Positions 44,475 through 52,998 of a stretch of DNA of 64,000 bases are shown piece by piece. How positions within the stretch are numbered: position 1 is the first letter of the stretch; every line of letters begins with the position of its first letter. The DNA lies in contig JBMYLP010000008.1 of assembly GCA_049596455.1 (NCBI GenBank), positions 1-64,000 on the forward strand, given 5' to 3'. The notes beneath the pieces are model-generated. The model had not been told where the DNA came from. It saw only the letters and a program-made list of their open reading frames with translations, and made no database searches. A program made the translations under genes and the position numbers. Source of the stretch: UBA7446 sp049596455 (GTDB taxonomy: Bacteria > Bacteroidota > Bacteroidia > Flavobacteriales > Flavobacteriaceae).

Positions 44475-44939
44475 ATGCCTATAAAAAGTTTTCAAGCGGC
44501 TCGTCAGAAACTTGCGCCTAAGCGACCAAAATCGCTATTGGTTTGCGACTACATGACACGCAATTTGATTACGTTTTCCAAGCAACAATCCATTTTAGAA
44601 GTGATGCGAATCTTGATTCGCAACAAAATTTCGGGCGGTCCTGTTGTGGATGATTTGTCCCGTCTTGTAGGTATCATTTCTGAAGCAGATTGCATCAAGC
44701 ACTTGTCTGAAGGGAAGTATTTTAATCAGCCCTTTTTTGATCGTAAAGTGGAAGAAAGCATGACTGCAGAGGTTGATACCATAGAAGCTGATAAAACCAT
44801 TTTTGATGCGGCTACGCTGTTTCATAAAACAAACAGACGGCGCCTTCCTGTTTTGGAGCAAGGCAGATTGGTAGGACAAATTAGTAGGCAAGATGTTGTG
44901 AAAGCGGCGTTATTGCTGCGTAGTCAGCGATGGCGCTAA
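44475..44939 (+). CDS. CBS-domain pair protein
   Basis: 154 residues from ATG 44475 (a TTG at 44454 is the only longer option). Two CBS motifs span about 20-80 (YMTRNLITFSKQQSILEVM, GGPVVDD) and 88-148 (SMTAEVDTIEADKTIFDAA, RRLPVLEQGRLVGQISRQD). A stand-alone CBS pair usually binds adenine nucleotides and acts as a regulator. No partner domain is fused. The SSB-like gene follows 30 nt later. Confidence 0.88.
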   Translation: MPIKSFQAARQKLAPKRPKSLLVCDYMTRNLITFSKQQSILEVMRILIRNKISGGPVVDDLSRLVGIISEADCIKHLSEGKYFNQPFFDRKVEESMTAEVDTIEADKTIFDAATLFHKTNRRRLPVLEQGRLVGQISRQDVVKAALLLRSQRWR

Positions 44940-44969
44940 TGGTTATGAATTCTTTAAAAACCCCTTATC

Positions 44970-45296
44970 ATGAGTACAATTCAGAACAACGTTCAGCTCA
45001 TTGGTCATCTGGGAGATGACCCCGAAGAAGTTAAGTTAGACAACAACAAAAAGTTAGCTAAGTTTTCACTTGCCACCAACCTTCGTTACAAAAACAAAGA
45101 AGGCGATACGGTTGAAAACACCCAGTGGCATCGTATTGTTGCATGGGACAAGCTAGCGGATATTTGCATCAAACACCTTAAAAAGGGAAGCCATGTGGCA
45201 TGCCACGGGCGACTGGTGTATAGAGACTATGAAACTAAATCGGGAGAAAAACGGCATAGTGCAGAAATTCATTTGGACGAAATGCTAATGCTGTAA
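44970..45296 (+). CDS. short single-stranded DNA-binding protein (SSB-like)
   Basis: 108 residues forming one OB fold: NNVQLIGHLGDDPEEVKL, KLAKFSLATN, NTQWHRIVAWDKLADIC, KGSHVACHGRLVYRDYE. It ends right after the fold and lacks the flexible linker and acidic DDDIPF-type tail through which the main SSB recruits partners. It is therefore probably an accessory SSB. The stop codon abuts the stop of the convergent deacetylase gene. Confidence 0.88.
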   Translation: MSTIQNNVQLIGHLGDDPEEVKLDNNKKLAKFSLATNLRYKNKEGDTVENTQWHRIVAWDKLADICIKHLKKGSHVACHGRLVYRDYETKSGEKRHSAEIHLDEMLML

Positions 45297-46199
45297 TCAT
45301 TCAAAAATTTCTGCTGCTATTCGATAGGTGTTGGCGTGCGCCTCAACAATTAAGTTTACATCGGGCGCATAGCCACCACCCATACTGCATTGCACGGGAA
45401 TGCCACGTTCAAAACAAGACGACAACACCATTTCGTCTCGCTTTTTTGCGCCATCAAGTGACAGGCTTAAGCGCCCTAGTTTATCCTCTTTAAGAACATC
45501 AACACCCGAAAGGTAAAACACAAAATCGGGCTTAACAGTAGTGAATAGATGGGCTAATTGAACTTCTAAAATCTCAAGATATTCGCTGTCTTGCGTATTA
45601 TCCTCAAGGGCAATATCCATATCACTAGCCTCTTTTTCAAAGGGGTAATTCGACTTACCGTGCATTGAAAAGGTAAACACATTTGGATTGTTGCGAAAAA
45701 GTGCAGCGGTGCCATTCCCTTGATGCACATCCAAATCAATAATTAATACTTGATTTGCTTGTTGGGTATGGAGCAAATAATTAGCGGCAATTCCTTGATC
45801 GTTTAGTAGGCAAAATGCCTCACCACGATCAAAAAAAGCGTGGTGTGTTCCGCCAGCAATATTGAATGAAATGCCGTGTTTAAGTGCAAATTTACAACCC
45901 TCCAAAGTGCCTTGCGCAATTACGCACTCACGCTCAATAAGCTCTTGCGAAAGGGGAAAGCCAATACGCCTTGCCTCTTTTTTTGAGAGTGACACTTCGT
46001 TTAACTGTTTGTAGTATTCTGCACAATGTGTGCGTAAAATATGTTCATCCAAAATACGGTTAGGCGAAAAAAATTGTTCTCGTTTACAAGTGCCTTCACG
46101 AACAAGCTGTTCGGGCAACATCTCATATTTTAACATGGGAAATCGATGCCCTTTGGGCAAGGGATGTGCATATACGGAATGATGGGCAATGCGAATCAT
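45297..46199 (-). CDS. histone deacetylase/AcuC-family zinc deacetylase
   Basis: 300 residues with the arginase-deacetylase fold. The catalytic His pair is in GGTHHAFFDRGEAFCLLND; zinc ligands are in IIDLDVHQGNGTA (Asp and His) and in YLSGVDVLKED (Asp). The opening IRIAHHSVYAHPLPKGHRFPM is typical of the short bacterial class. Cytoplasmic; the substrate (acetylated protein, polyamine or small amide) is unknown. It lies 34 nt downstream of metG and may be cotranscribed. Confidence 0.9.
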   Translation of the reverse strand: MIRIAHHSVYAHPLPKGHRFPMLKYEMLPEQLVREGTCKREQFFSPNRILDEHILRTHCAEYYKQLNEVSLSKKEARRIGFPLSQELIERECVIAQGTLEGCKFALKHGISFNIAGGTHHAFFDRGEAFCLLNDQGIAANYLLHTQQANQVLIIDLDVHQGNGTAALFRNNPNVFTFSMHGKSNYPFEKEASDMDIALEDNTQDSEYLEILEVQLAHLFTTVKPDFVFYLSGVDVLKEDKLGRLSLSLDGAKKRDEMVLSSCFERGIPVQCSMGGGYAPDVNLIVEAHANTYRIAAEIFE

Positions 46200-46233
46200 T
46201 GCCGCAAATATAGCTTAGGCTTTGCTAAATTTT

Positions 46234-47907
46234 TTAAGAAGAAAGTTTTTCTAACTGCACAGCTATGGCATCATCTTCTATTTTTTCAAACAAAAGCCCA
46301 GCTTCGCCAAGCTGATGACCACTTTCTATAAGATGCAATGCGCTAACATTATCCCAGCCCAAAGCCTCATTTAGTTGTAACATCTTGCGTAGTTTTTGCG
46401 CCGTGTGTGGTAAAAATGGTTCAGAAACAATTGCCAAACCAGCTGCTACTTGCAAGGCGGTATGCATTATTGTAGCCACGCGCTCGGGGTCGGTTTTTAT
46501 GAGCTTCCAAGGCTCTTCATCAGCCAAGTACTTATTCCCCAACCTTGCCAACTGCATCATTTCTTGACTGGCAGCTCTAAACTTATACTGCTCAATGAGC
46601 TGTGCAATTTCGGTTGGTGCTGCAGCCAATTTTTTTTGTGTTGCCTCATCTGTTTTGGTAAGAGAATTTGGTGGGGGCACTACGCCTTCGTAGTATTTTT
46701 TCATCAATACCATTACGCGATTTATGAAGTTCCCAAATATAGCAACGAGCTCGCTATTGTTTCGGGTTTGAAAGTCGCTCCATGTAAAGTCGTTGTCTTT
46801 GGTTTCGGGGGCATTTGCCGTTAGCACATAGCGCAACACATCTTGTTTTTCGGGAAAATCTTCTAGGTATTCATGCAACCAAACCGCCCAATTTTTAGAG
46901 GTAGATAGCTTTTGCCCCTCTAAGTTTAAAAACTCATTGGCAGGTACGTTTTCGGGAAGGATATAGTTGCCCATTGCTTTGAGTACAGAGGGAAAAATAA
47001 TACAGTGAAATACAATATTATCCTTTCCAATAAAATGTACCAATTCGGTGTTTTTATCTTGCCAATAGGGTTTCCAATCAGCACCTTCTTGTGTAGCCCA
47101 TTCTTTGGTTGCCGAGATGTAGCCAATGGGCGCATCAAACCAAACATACAATACTTTGTTTTCACCCCCAGCAACAGGAACGGGAATTCCCCATGACAAA
47201 TCGCGCGTAACGGCTCTGGGTTTTAGCCCATCGTCTATCCACGACTTTACTTGCCCTAACACGTTTGTTTTCCAATCAGATTTATGCGATTCTAAAATCC
47301 AAGAGCGTAAAAAATCTTCGTAACGGTCTAAGGGCAAATACCAATGCGTGGTGGTTTTTAGGCTTGGTGTTTCTCCAGAAAGTGCCGATTTGGGATCGAT
47401 CAAATCTGTGGCATTTAACGAACTTCCGCAATTTTCGCATTGGTCGCCATACGCTTCGGGATGACCACATTTTGGACAGGTGCCTACAACATATCTGTCT
47501 GCCAAAAACTGATCTTCTTTGGCATCGTAAAGCTGTTCAGTGGTTTGTGTTTCAAAACAGTCGTTGGCATGCATCGTTTTAAAAAATTCTTGCGCTGTTT
47601 CTCGGTGCACATCGCTAGACGTTCTGCCGTAATAATTGAACGAAATTCCAAAGTCATCAAACGATTTTTTGATGATATTGTGGTATTTATCAATGACTTC
47701 CTTGGGCGTAACGCCTTCCTTTTTGGCTTTCATCGAAATAGCAACGCCGTGCTCATCACTCCCACAAATAAAAAGTACTTCTTTGCCTCGCATACGAAGA
47801 TAGCGTGCATAAATATCGGCGGGAACATAAACCCCTGCCAGGTGTCCAATGTGTATGGGTCCGTTGGTATAGGGCAGTGCAGCGGTAATGGTATAGCGTT
47901 TGCTCAT
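46234..47907 (-). CDS. metG: methionyl-tRNA synthetase, short form without C-terminal tRNA-binding domain
   Basis: 557 residues. Class I motifs: YTNGPIHIGHLAG (HIGH type) and KLSTSKNWAV (KMSKS type). The connective peptide has a four-Cys zinc knuckle (CPKCG, CENCG). The anticodon-binding helical domain ends normally, but the protein stops right after VQLEKLSS. Flavobacterial MetRS usually has an EMAPII-like C-terminal domain, about 680-690 residues in all. The downstream gap (46200-46233) is too short to hide it, so this is a genuine short form and not a frameshift visible here. Confidence 0.93.
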   Translation of the reverse strand: MSKRYTITAALPYTNGPIHIGHLAGVYVPADIYARYLRMRGKEVLFICGSDEHGVAISMKAKKEGVTPKEVIDKYHNIIKKSFDDFGISFNYYGRTSSDVHRETAQEFFKTMHANDCFETQTTEQLYDAKEDQFLADRYVVGTCPKCGHPEAYGDQCENCGSSLNATDLIDPKSALSGETPSLKTTTHWYLPLDRYEDFLRSWILESHKSDWKTNVLGQVKSWIDDGLKPRAVTRDLSWGIPVPVAGGENKVLYVWFDAPIGYISATKEWATQEGADWKPYWQDKNTELVHFIGKDNIVFHCIIFPSVLKAMGNYILPENVPANEFLNLEGQKLSTSKNWAVWLHEYLEDFPEKQDVLRYVLTANAPETKDNDFTWSDFQTRNNSELVAIFGNFINRVMVLMKKYYEGVVPPPNSLTKTDEATQKKLAAAPTEIAQLIEQYKFRAASQEMMQLARLGNKYLADEEPWKLIKTDPERVATIMHTALQVAAGLAIVSEPFLPHTAQKLRKMLQLNEALGWDNVSALHLIESGHQLGEAGLLFEKIEDDAIAVQLEKLSS

Positions 47908-47964
47908 GCGATTGTTTTCGGCACAAAAATAGGGATTTTATATCCGTACTTTAATGTGATTTTT

Positions 47965-47972
47965 TATCTTTA
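47965..47972 (+). promoter_or_regulatory. near-consensus -7 box of yraN
   Basis: TATCTTTA (one mismatch to TAnnTTTG) lies 21 nt before the ATG at 47994. No clear -33 element. Confidence 0.3.
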
Positions 47973-47993
47973 GGCAACCCAAACTATAAATCC

Positions 47994-48350
47994 ATGAACT
48001 CCGTTAACAAAGGAAAACAGGGCGAGGACTTAGCTGTAGCACACTTACAAAAGCGCGGGTATGAAATCGTTTCCCGTAATTTTTATTACCAAAAAGCAGA
48101 GGTAGATATCATTGCGCAAAAAGCCGATGTGCTTTGTATTGTAGAGGTAAAATGGCGAAAATCAGATTTTCACGGTGCACCATACGAGTTTGTTACGCCC
48201 AAAAAACGCAAACTGTTAGCACGAGCTGCTGAATTTTTTATCCAAAAACACAACTGGCAAGGCGAAACGCGATTTGATATTGTGAGCATCACAGGAGTGG
48301 CACCAAACATTACTATTGAGCACATTGAGAGTGCGTTTTATTTCTTCTAG
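47994..48350 (+). CDS. YraN/UPF0102 family endonuclease-like protein
   Basis: 118 residues with a restriction-endonuclease-like fold. Family signature: NKGKQGEDLAVAHLQKRGYEI, YYQKAEVDIIAQ and CIVEVKWRKS, giving the E-x-D ... E-V-K metal site. Homologues are widespread and their role (DNA recombination or repair) is not settled. Divergent from metG. Confidence 0.9.
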   Translation: MNSVNKGKQGEDLAVAHLQKRGYEIVSRNFYYQKAEVDIIAQKADVLCIVEVKWRKSDFHGAPYEFVTPKKRKLLARAAEFFIQKHNWQGETRFDIVSITGVAPNITIEHIESAFYFF

Positions 48351-48386
48351 AATTGTTATTTTTATAACATTTTGTGTTTTTATTTA

Positions 48387-48394
48387 TATCTTTG
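48387..48394 (+). promoter_or_regulatory. TAnnTTTG -7 box before the ACT-like gene
   Basis: TATCTTTG is an exact -7 consensus ending 17 nt before the ATG at 48412. TTTG at 48371 is too close to serve as -33, so only the -7 box is supported. Confidence 0.4.
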
Positions 48395-48411
48395 TGAAAT
48401 AATTAAAGCAC

Positions 48412-49071
48412 ATGAAAACGATTGCTTCTGCCGTTGAGGCATATATTAAGTCAAAGCCATTTTTGATTAGTGCGCTCACACAAGGGATTATCAACCTGAC
48501 TTCGTTGTCGCGTATTATGCAAGAAGATATTCAGGCACAAACCCAAAAACCCGTCCGCACGGGCGCGATTGTTATGGCACTCAAACGTCTTTCTACGGAC
48601 TTAGAGTTTCGTTACTCACACAAAATCATTAAAACACTCAGAAATATTGGTGACATTACCGTGCGCTCCGCATTGATAGATTACAACTTTAAAGTGTCCG
48701 ATACGTTGTTGGCGGCACAGGCAACATTGTTGTCTCAATTAAAGCTATCTAGTGAGAATTTTTACACCTCGTCTCGCGGTGTAAATGAGTGTAATATTGT
48801 GGTTAGCAAACACCTTGCACCATTAGTTGACATGCATCTTGCTCAAGAGGAATGCTTGCGCAAAGAAGAAAATTTGTCTTCGATTACACTTAAGTTACCC
48901 ACCGAAAACGTTTCTATCCCAGGTATTTACTATTTCGTTTTTCAACGTCTTTCGTGGGAAGGAATCAATATTTATGAAGTGATTTCAACCTCAAATGAGT
49001 TTACCATTTTGGTAAATGATGAGCAAGTGGATAAGGCTTTTCGAGTGATAAAAGACCTTAAGCAGTTATAG
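48412..49071 (+). CDS. ACT-like domain protein of unknown function
   Basis: 219 residues, soluble. The N-terminal half is helical (IASAVEAYIKSKPFLISALTQ in part; NLTSLSRIMQEDIQ) and may be a helix-turn-helix-like bundle. The C-terminal part (about 148-219: ISTSNEFTILVNDEQVDKAFRVI) resembles an ACT fold as in aspartate kinase regulatory domains. There is no kinase domain. Families like this in Flavobacteriaceae are uncharacterised. The last 14 nt overlap the convergent mfd gene. Confidence 0.7.
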   Translation: MKTIASAVEAYIKSKPFLISALTQGIINLTSLSRIMQEDIQAQTQKPVRTGAIVMALKRLSTDLEFRYSHKIIKTLRNIGDITVRSALIDYNFKVSDTLLAAQATLLSQLKLSSENFYTSSRGVNECNIVVSKHLAPLVDMHLAQEECLRKEENLSSITLKLPTENVSIPGIYYFVFQRLSWEGINIYEVISTSNEFTILVNDEQVDKAFRVIKDLKQL

Positions 49072-52000
49072 GTTTTTGAAGTTTTTGGAGCAGAATTATG
49101 GCGCTTTGAATGGATAAAACATCATTAATCACAATTACGAGTTTATGCCCTTCTTTGGTGTTTTTTTCTTTGAGTTGTGCCTTTCCTAACGTGCCCAATT
49201 TGCCCAACATAAATTGAAATGCATCTTCTTGATAAAACGAACTTTCAGGGTCAGCCAAGAAGGTACAAATACACTTCTGTTTTTTTAGAATGATTTTTTC
49301 AAAGCCTAATGACGCCCCCAACCACTTGAGGCGAACACTTTCAAAAAGTGCAATTGTGGGCTCGGGAAGCGCCCCAAATCTATCGATAAGCGAAGCCCCA
49401 AAAGCAGTTAATTCTTCTTCTGTTTTTAGGGTTGCAAGCTCCTGATATTGGGTTAAGCGTTCAGTAACATTATTGATATAATCGGTGGGAAAAAAGATTT
49501 CAAAATCGGTATCCAACACCAATTCTTTTACAGTTGGTTTTTGGTTGGGATAAAGTGCTTTGAATTCATTTTGTTGCAATTCCTCGATGGCATCTTTTAG
49601 AATTTTCTGATAAGTTTCAAAACCAATATCATTAATAAATCCACTTTGTTCGCCGCCCAACAAGTCGCCTGCGCCTCTAATTTCTAAATCTTTCATGGCT
49701 ATTTGAAACCCAGAACCTAGTGCCGTGTACTGATTCACGGCTTCCATGCGCTTGCGGGCGTCATCGGTAAGTACCGAAAATGGTGGCGTAATAAAATAAC
49801 AAAATGCTTTTTTGTTGCTGCGCCCCACACGACCTCGCATTTGGTGTAAATCGCTAAGCCCAAAATTATTGGCATTATTGATAAAAATGGTGTTGGCATT
49901 GGGAACATCAAGCCCACTTTCAATAATAGTGGTAGCCACCAATACGTCAAATGCGCCCTCAATAAACCCAAGCATCAGTTCCTCCAATTTATTTCCAGGA
50001 AGTTGTCCATGGGCAGTGGCAATTCGAGCATCGGGAATGAGGCGCTGCAGCATGCCTGAAACCTCTCCGATATTTTCTATACGATTGTGTACAAAAAACA
50101 CCTGACCTCCACGTTGCAGTTCATAAATTACAGCATCTCGGATTTGAGTTTCACTCCACGAAATCACCTGACTTTCAATGGGATATCGGTTTGGGGGAGG
50201 TGTATTAATGACCGACAAATCACGTGCCGCCATAAGACTAAACTGCAAGGTTCTTGGTATAGGTGTTGCGGTAAGGGTGAGTACATCAACGTGCTCTTTT
50301 AGGGAGCGTAATTTTTCCTTTACGTTCACCCCAAATTTCTGTTCTTCGTCCACAATGAGTAATCCCAAATCTTTGAATGAAACCGATTTTCCAACCAATT
50401 GATGCGTGCCTATCACAATATCAATTGCGCCGTTATCAATTCCTTCAAGCACCTCTTTTTTCTGTTTGGCTGTTCTAAATCGATTGAGATAATCTACGGT
50501 AACGGGGAACTCCTTTAGTCGTTTTAGAAAAGTATTGTAGTGTTGAAACGCCAGTATGGTGGTTGGCACCAACACTGCCACTTGTTTGCCATTGTCCACT
50601 GCCTTAAAAGCCGCACGAATAGCAACCTCTGTTTTTCCAAAACCTACATCACCACAAACCAGTCTGTCCATGGGCTTTTGGTCTTCCATATCTTGCTTTA
50701 CGGCTTCGGTTGCGGTGCGCTGATCGGGTGTGTCTTCAAACAAAAACGAGGCTTCTAACTCGTGTTGCAAATAGGTGTCTGGACCACAAGCAAACCCTTT
50801 GTTTATACGCCGTTTGGCGTATACATTAATCAGATTAAAGGCAATTTCTTTAACCTTCTTTTTCGTCTTTTGTTTGATTTTTTTCCATGCGCCAGAACCA
50901 AGTTTATACACTTTTGGCACGGCGCCGTCTTTCCCGTTAAATTTTGAAATTTTGTGCAGCGAATGAATACTCACATACAAAATGTCTCTGTCGCCATAAA
51001 ACAGCTTAATTGCCTCTTGTGTTTTGCCTTCCACGTCGATGCGCTGCAAACCGCCAAAGGTGCCAATTCCGTGATCGATGTGTGTAACGTAATCACCCAC
51101 TTCAAGTTGCGCCAACGCCTTTAGTGAAATTGCCTGTTTTTTGGAATAGCCGTTTTTCAGCCTGAATTTATGATACCGTTCAAAAAGCTGATGGTCGGTG
51201 TAGCAAACGATATTTTCATCTTCATCTACAAACCCTTGATACAGCGGAGCTACCCAACAATGAAAGGTTGTTTGTGGAGCAAGCTCCTCAATGATTTGTG
51301 TAAGCCGCTCCTTTTGGGTTTCAGAGGCACAAAAAATATGATTTGTACGTTGCTGCTCAGTATTTTCTGTAAGGTGTTCTGCAAGCCAATCAAACTTACG
51401 CTTAAAGTGTGGTTGCGGTTGGCAAGAAAAGGCAAGTGAGTGGGTTTTTTTAGCGGATGAAAAATGCACTTGCGGTAAAGATTCTAATCCGCTTGTAAAG
51501 GTTTTTCCGTCAATGAATAACTCCTTTGGCGGTTGCCTTTTGATTTCGCCAGATAACTTTTCAAATTCCTTTTGGGCAAACTTAAAAAGCGCATCAAGTT
51601 CAGCGGTTACTATGGACTCATTTTGGACGCAAACAAGTGTGTTTTCGGATACAAACGAAAGCAACGATTGCCTAGTTTCTGTATTTTCTTTTTGCTCTAT
51701 GTTGGCAAGGATTTTTACCTGTTCATGCAGTTGTATGGAACGTTGACTGGTCACATCAAATGTGCGAATGGTATCTACTTCATCGCCAAAAAATTCAATA
51801 CGAAACGGCTCATCATGACTAAACGAATGCACATCTAAAATCCCCCCACGAACTGCAAATTCACCTGGTTCAGCCACAAAATCTACACGGTTAAACCCAA
51901 ACTCAAAAAGTGTTTCGTTGACAAAATCAATGCTCAATTCATCTCCTTTATTGATGGAAAGTGTTTTGCGCTTTAATTCTTTGGGGGTGAGCACTTGTTC

Positions 52001-52372
52001 GAAAAGTGCTTCTGGATAGGTTACAACCAACTGCTTTGTGTGTTCTTTAAGTTTTTGAAGTGTTTCTGCGCGCAGCAATACGTTGGCATTATCGGTTTCT
52101 TCAATATTGTAGGGCCTGCGGTAGCTAGAAGGATAAAAGAGAGGTGGGTTTGGTAAAAGCACCTCCAAGTCGTTTAAAAAATAAGCGGCTTCTTCTTTGT
52201 TGTTGAGAACCCAAATGGTGGTATTGGAGTGTTGTTCAAAAAGCGATTTGACTAAAAAACTGTGTTTGGAGCCAATCAAACCCAAAGCAGTCACGCTGCC
52301 GTTGGCGCATACGCCCTCATAAACCGCACGGAATTGCGGATTGTTTTGGTACAAAACAGGAAGCTTGGTCAC
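49058..52372 (-). CDS. mfd: transcription-repair coupling factor
   Basis: 1104 residues from the GTG at 52372; a TTG eight codons upstream (52396) is the alternative, and no ATG is available. Order of parts: UvrB-like damage-recognition modules (for example YPSSYRRPYNIEETDN), an RNA polymerase-interacting domain (LEVGDYVTHIDHGIGTFGG), SF2 helicase motifs CGDVGFGKTEVA, DEEQKFGV and TATPIPRTLQ, IESGLDVPNANT and QMRGRVGRS, then the TRCF C-terminal domain. It removes stalled RNA polymerase and recruits UvrA. Normal length. Confidence 0.95.
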   Translation of the reverse strand: MTKLPVLYQNNPQFRAVYEGVCANGSVTALGLIGSKHSFLVKSLFEQHSNTTIWVLNNKEEAAYFLNDLEVLLPNPPLFYPSSYRRPYNIEETDNANVLLRAETLQKLKEHTKQLVVTYPEALFEQVLTPKELKRKTLSINKGDELSIDFVNETLFEFGFNRVDFVAEPGEFAVRGGILDVHSFSHDEPFRIEFFGDEVDTIRTFDVTSQRSIQLHEQVKILANIEQKENTETRQSLLSFVSENTLVCVQNESIVTAELDALFKFAQKEFEKLSGEIKRQPPKELFIDGKTFTSGLESLPQVHFSSAKKTHSLAFSCQPQPHFKRKFDWLAEHLTENTEQQRTNHIFCASETQKERLTQIIEELAPQTTFHCWVAPLYQGFVDEDENIVCYTDHQLFERYHKFRLKNGYSKKQAISLKALAQLEVGDYVTHIDHGIGTFGGLQRIDVEGKTQEAIKLFYGDRDILYVSIHSLHKISKFNGKDGAVPKVYKLGSGAWKKIKQKTKKKVKEIAFNLINVYAKRRINKGFACGPDTYLQHELEASFLFEDTPDQRTATEAVKQDMEDQKPMDRLVCGDVGFGKTEVAIRAAFKAVDNGKQVAVLVPTTILAFQHYNTFLKRLKEFPVTVDYLNRFRTAKQKKEVLEGIDNGAIDIVIGTHQLVGKSVSFKDLGLLIVDEEQKFGVNVKEKLRSLKEHVDVLTLTATPIPRTLQFSLMAARDLSVINTPPPNRYPIESQVISWSETQIRDAVIYELQRGGQVFFVHNRIENIGEVSGMLQRLIPDARIATAHGQLPGNKLEELMLGFIEGAFDVLVATTIIESGLDVPNANTIFINNANNFGLSDLHQMRGRVGRSNKKAFCYFITPPFSVLTDDARKRMEAVNQYTALGSGFQIAMKDLEIRGAGDLLGGEQSGFINDIGFETYQKILKDAIEELQQNEFKALYPNQKPTVKELVLDTDFEIFFPTDYINNVTERLTQYQELATLKTEEELTAFGASLIDRFGALPEPTIALFESVRLKWLGASLGFEKIILKKQKCICTFLADPESSFYQEDAFQFMLGKLGTLGKAQLKEKNTKEGHKLVIVINDVLSIQSAIILLQKLQKPITA

Positions 52373-52489
52373 GCCTACTTTTTGACAAAAATACAAAGTC
52401 CAAAGCCTATGAAATGCCTATGCGTTATTTTTTAAACAAATTCGTTGTCTACTGTGAGGTTAAAATGGGTCAATTCACGTAAGAGTTAT

Positions 52490-52497
52490 TACATTTG
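52490..52497 (+). promoter_or_regulatory. TAnnTTTG -7 box of the GNAT/aspartate kinase unit
   Basis: TACATTTG is an exact -7 match, 6 nt before the ATG at 52504; no clear -33. The unit lies divergent from mfd. Confidence 0.4.
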
Positions 52498-52503
52498 CCC
52501 CCT

Positions 52504-52998
52504 ATGAAAAAAGTGCATATTCGCGAAGCTAATGCTACAGATGCAGCAGGTATTCTTTCCTTAATTCAGGAATTGGCGGATTTTGAGCGAGCACCCGATG
52601 CCGTTGCCGTTACAGAATCGGAGCTTATTCGAGATGGATTTGGCGAAAATCCACAATTCAAATGCTTTGTGGCAACTTTAGACCAGCATATTGTTGGCAT
52701 TGCACTCTTTCATCCCTGTTATTCAACTTGGAAAGGGAGGTCGTGGCATTTGGAAGATTTGATAGTAACCGAGTCGCATCGAGGAAAGGGAATAGGTTTT
52801 GCGTTACTCCAAAAATTTATTTCATTTGCCCATGCTTCTGGAGTTCGACGTATTCAGTGGGCGGTATTAGATTGGAACACCCCTGCCATAGATTTTTATG
52901 AAAAACACGGTGCAACCGTTTTTTCAGATTGGAAAATTACCCAAATGACGCAAGGGGCGATACAAGAATTTATAGCAAAACATCATGCGAGTATTTAA
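52504..52998 (+). CDS. GNAT-family N-acetyltransferase
   Basis: 164 residues from ATG 52504. GNAT motifs: VHIREANATDAAGI, LEDLIVTESHRGKGIGFALL (acetyl-CoA pyrophosphate loop RGKGIG), and VLDWNTPAIDFYEKHGA. The short size and VLDWN...FYEKHGA resemble the diamine/thialysine acetyltransferase (SSAT-like) group. Substrate is not certain. The end overlaps the aspartate kinase gene by 14 nt, so they are probably coupled. Confidence 0.9.
   Translation: MKKVHIREANATDAAGILSLIQELADFERAPDAVAVTESELIRDGFGENPQFKCFVATLDQHIVGIALFHPCYSTWKGRSWHLEDLIVTESHRGKGIGFALLQKFISFAHASGVRRIQWAVLDWNTPAIDFYEKHGATVFSDWKITQMTQGAIQEFIAKHHASI

Noticed and set aside
46201..46233. Possible frameshifted remnant of the MetRS C-terminal domain
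   Set aside because: Only 34 nt lie between the metG stop and the next gene, which is a complete deacetylase; no EMAPII-like residues are seen.
49058..52396. mfd start at TTG 52396
   Set aside because: GTG at 52372 is the better initiator and gives a more usual N-terminus; the longer form is kept only as an alternative.
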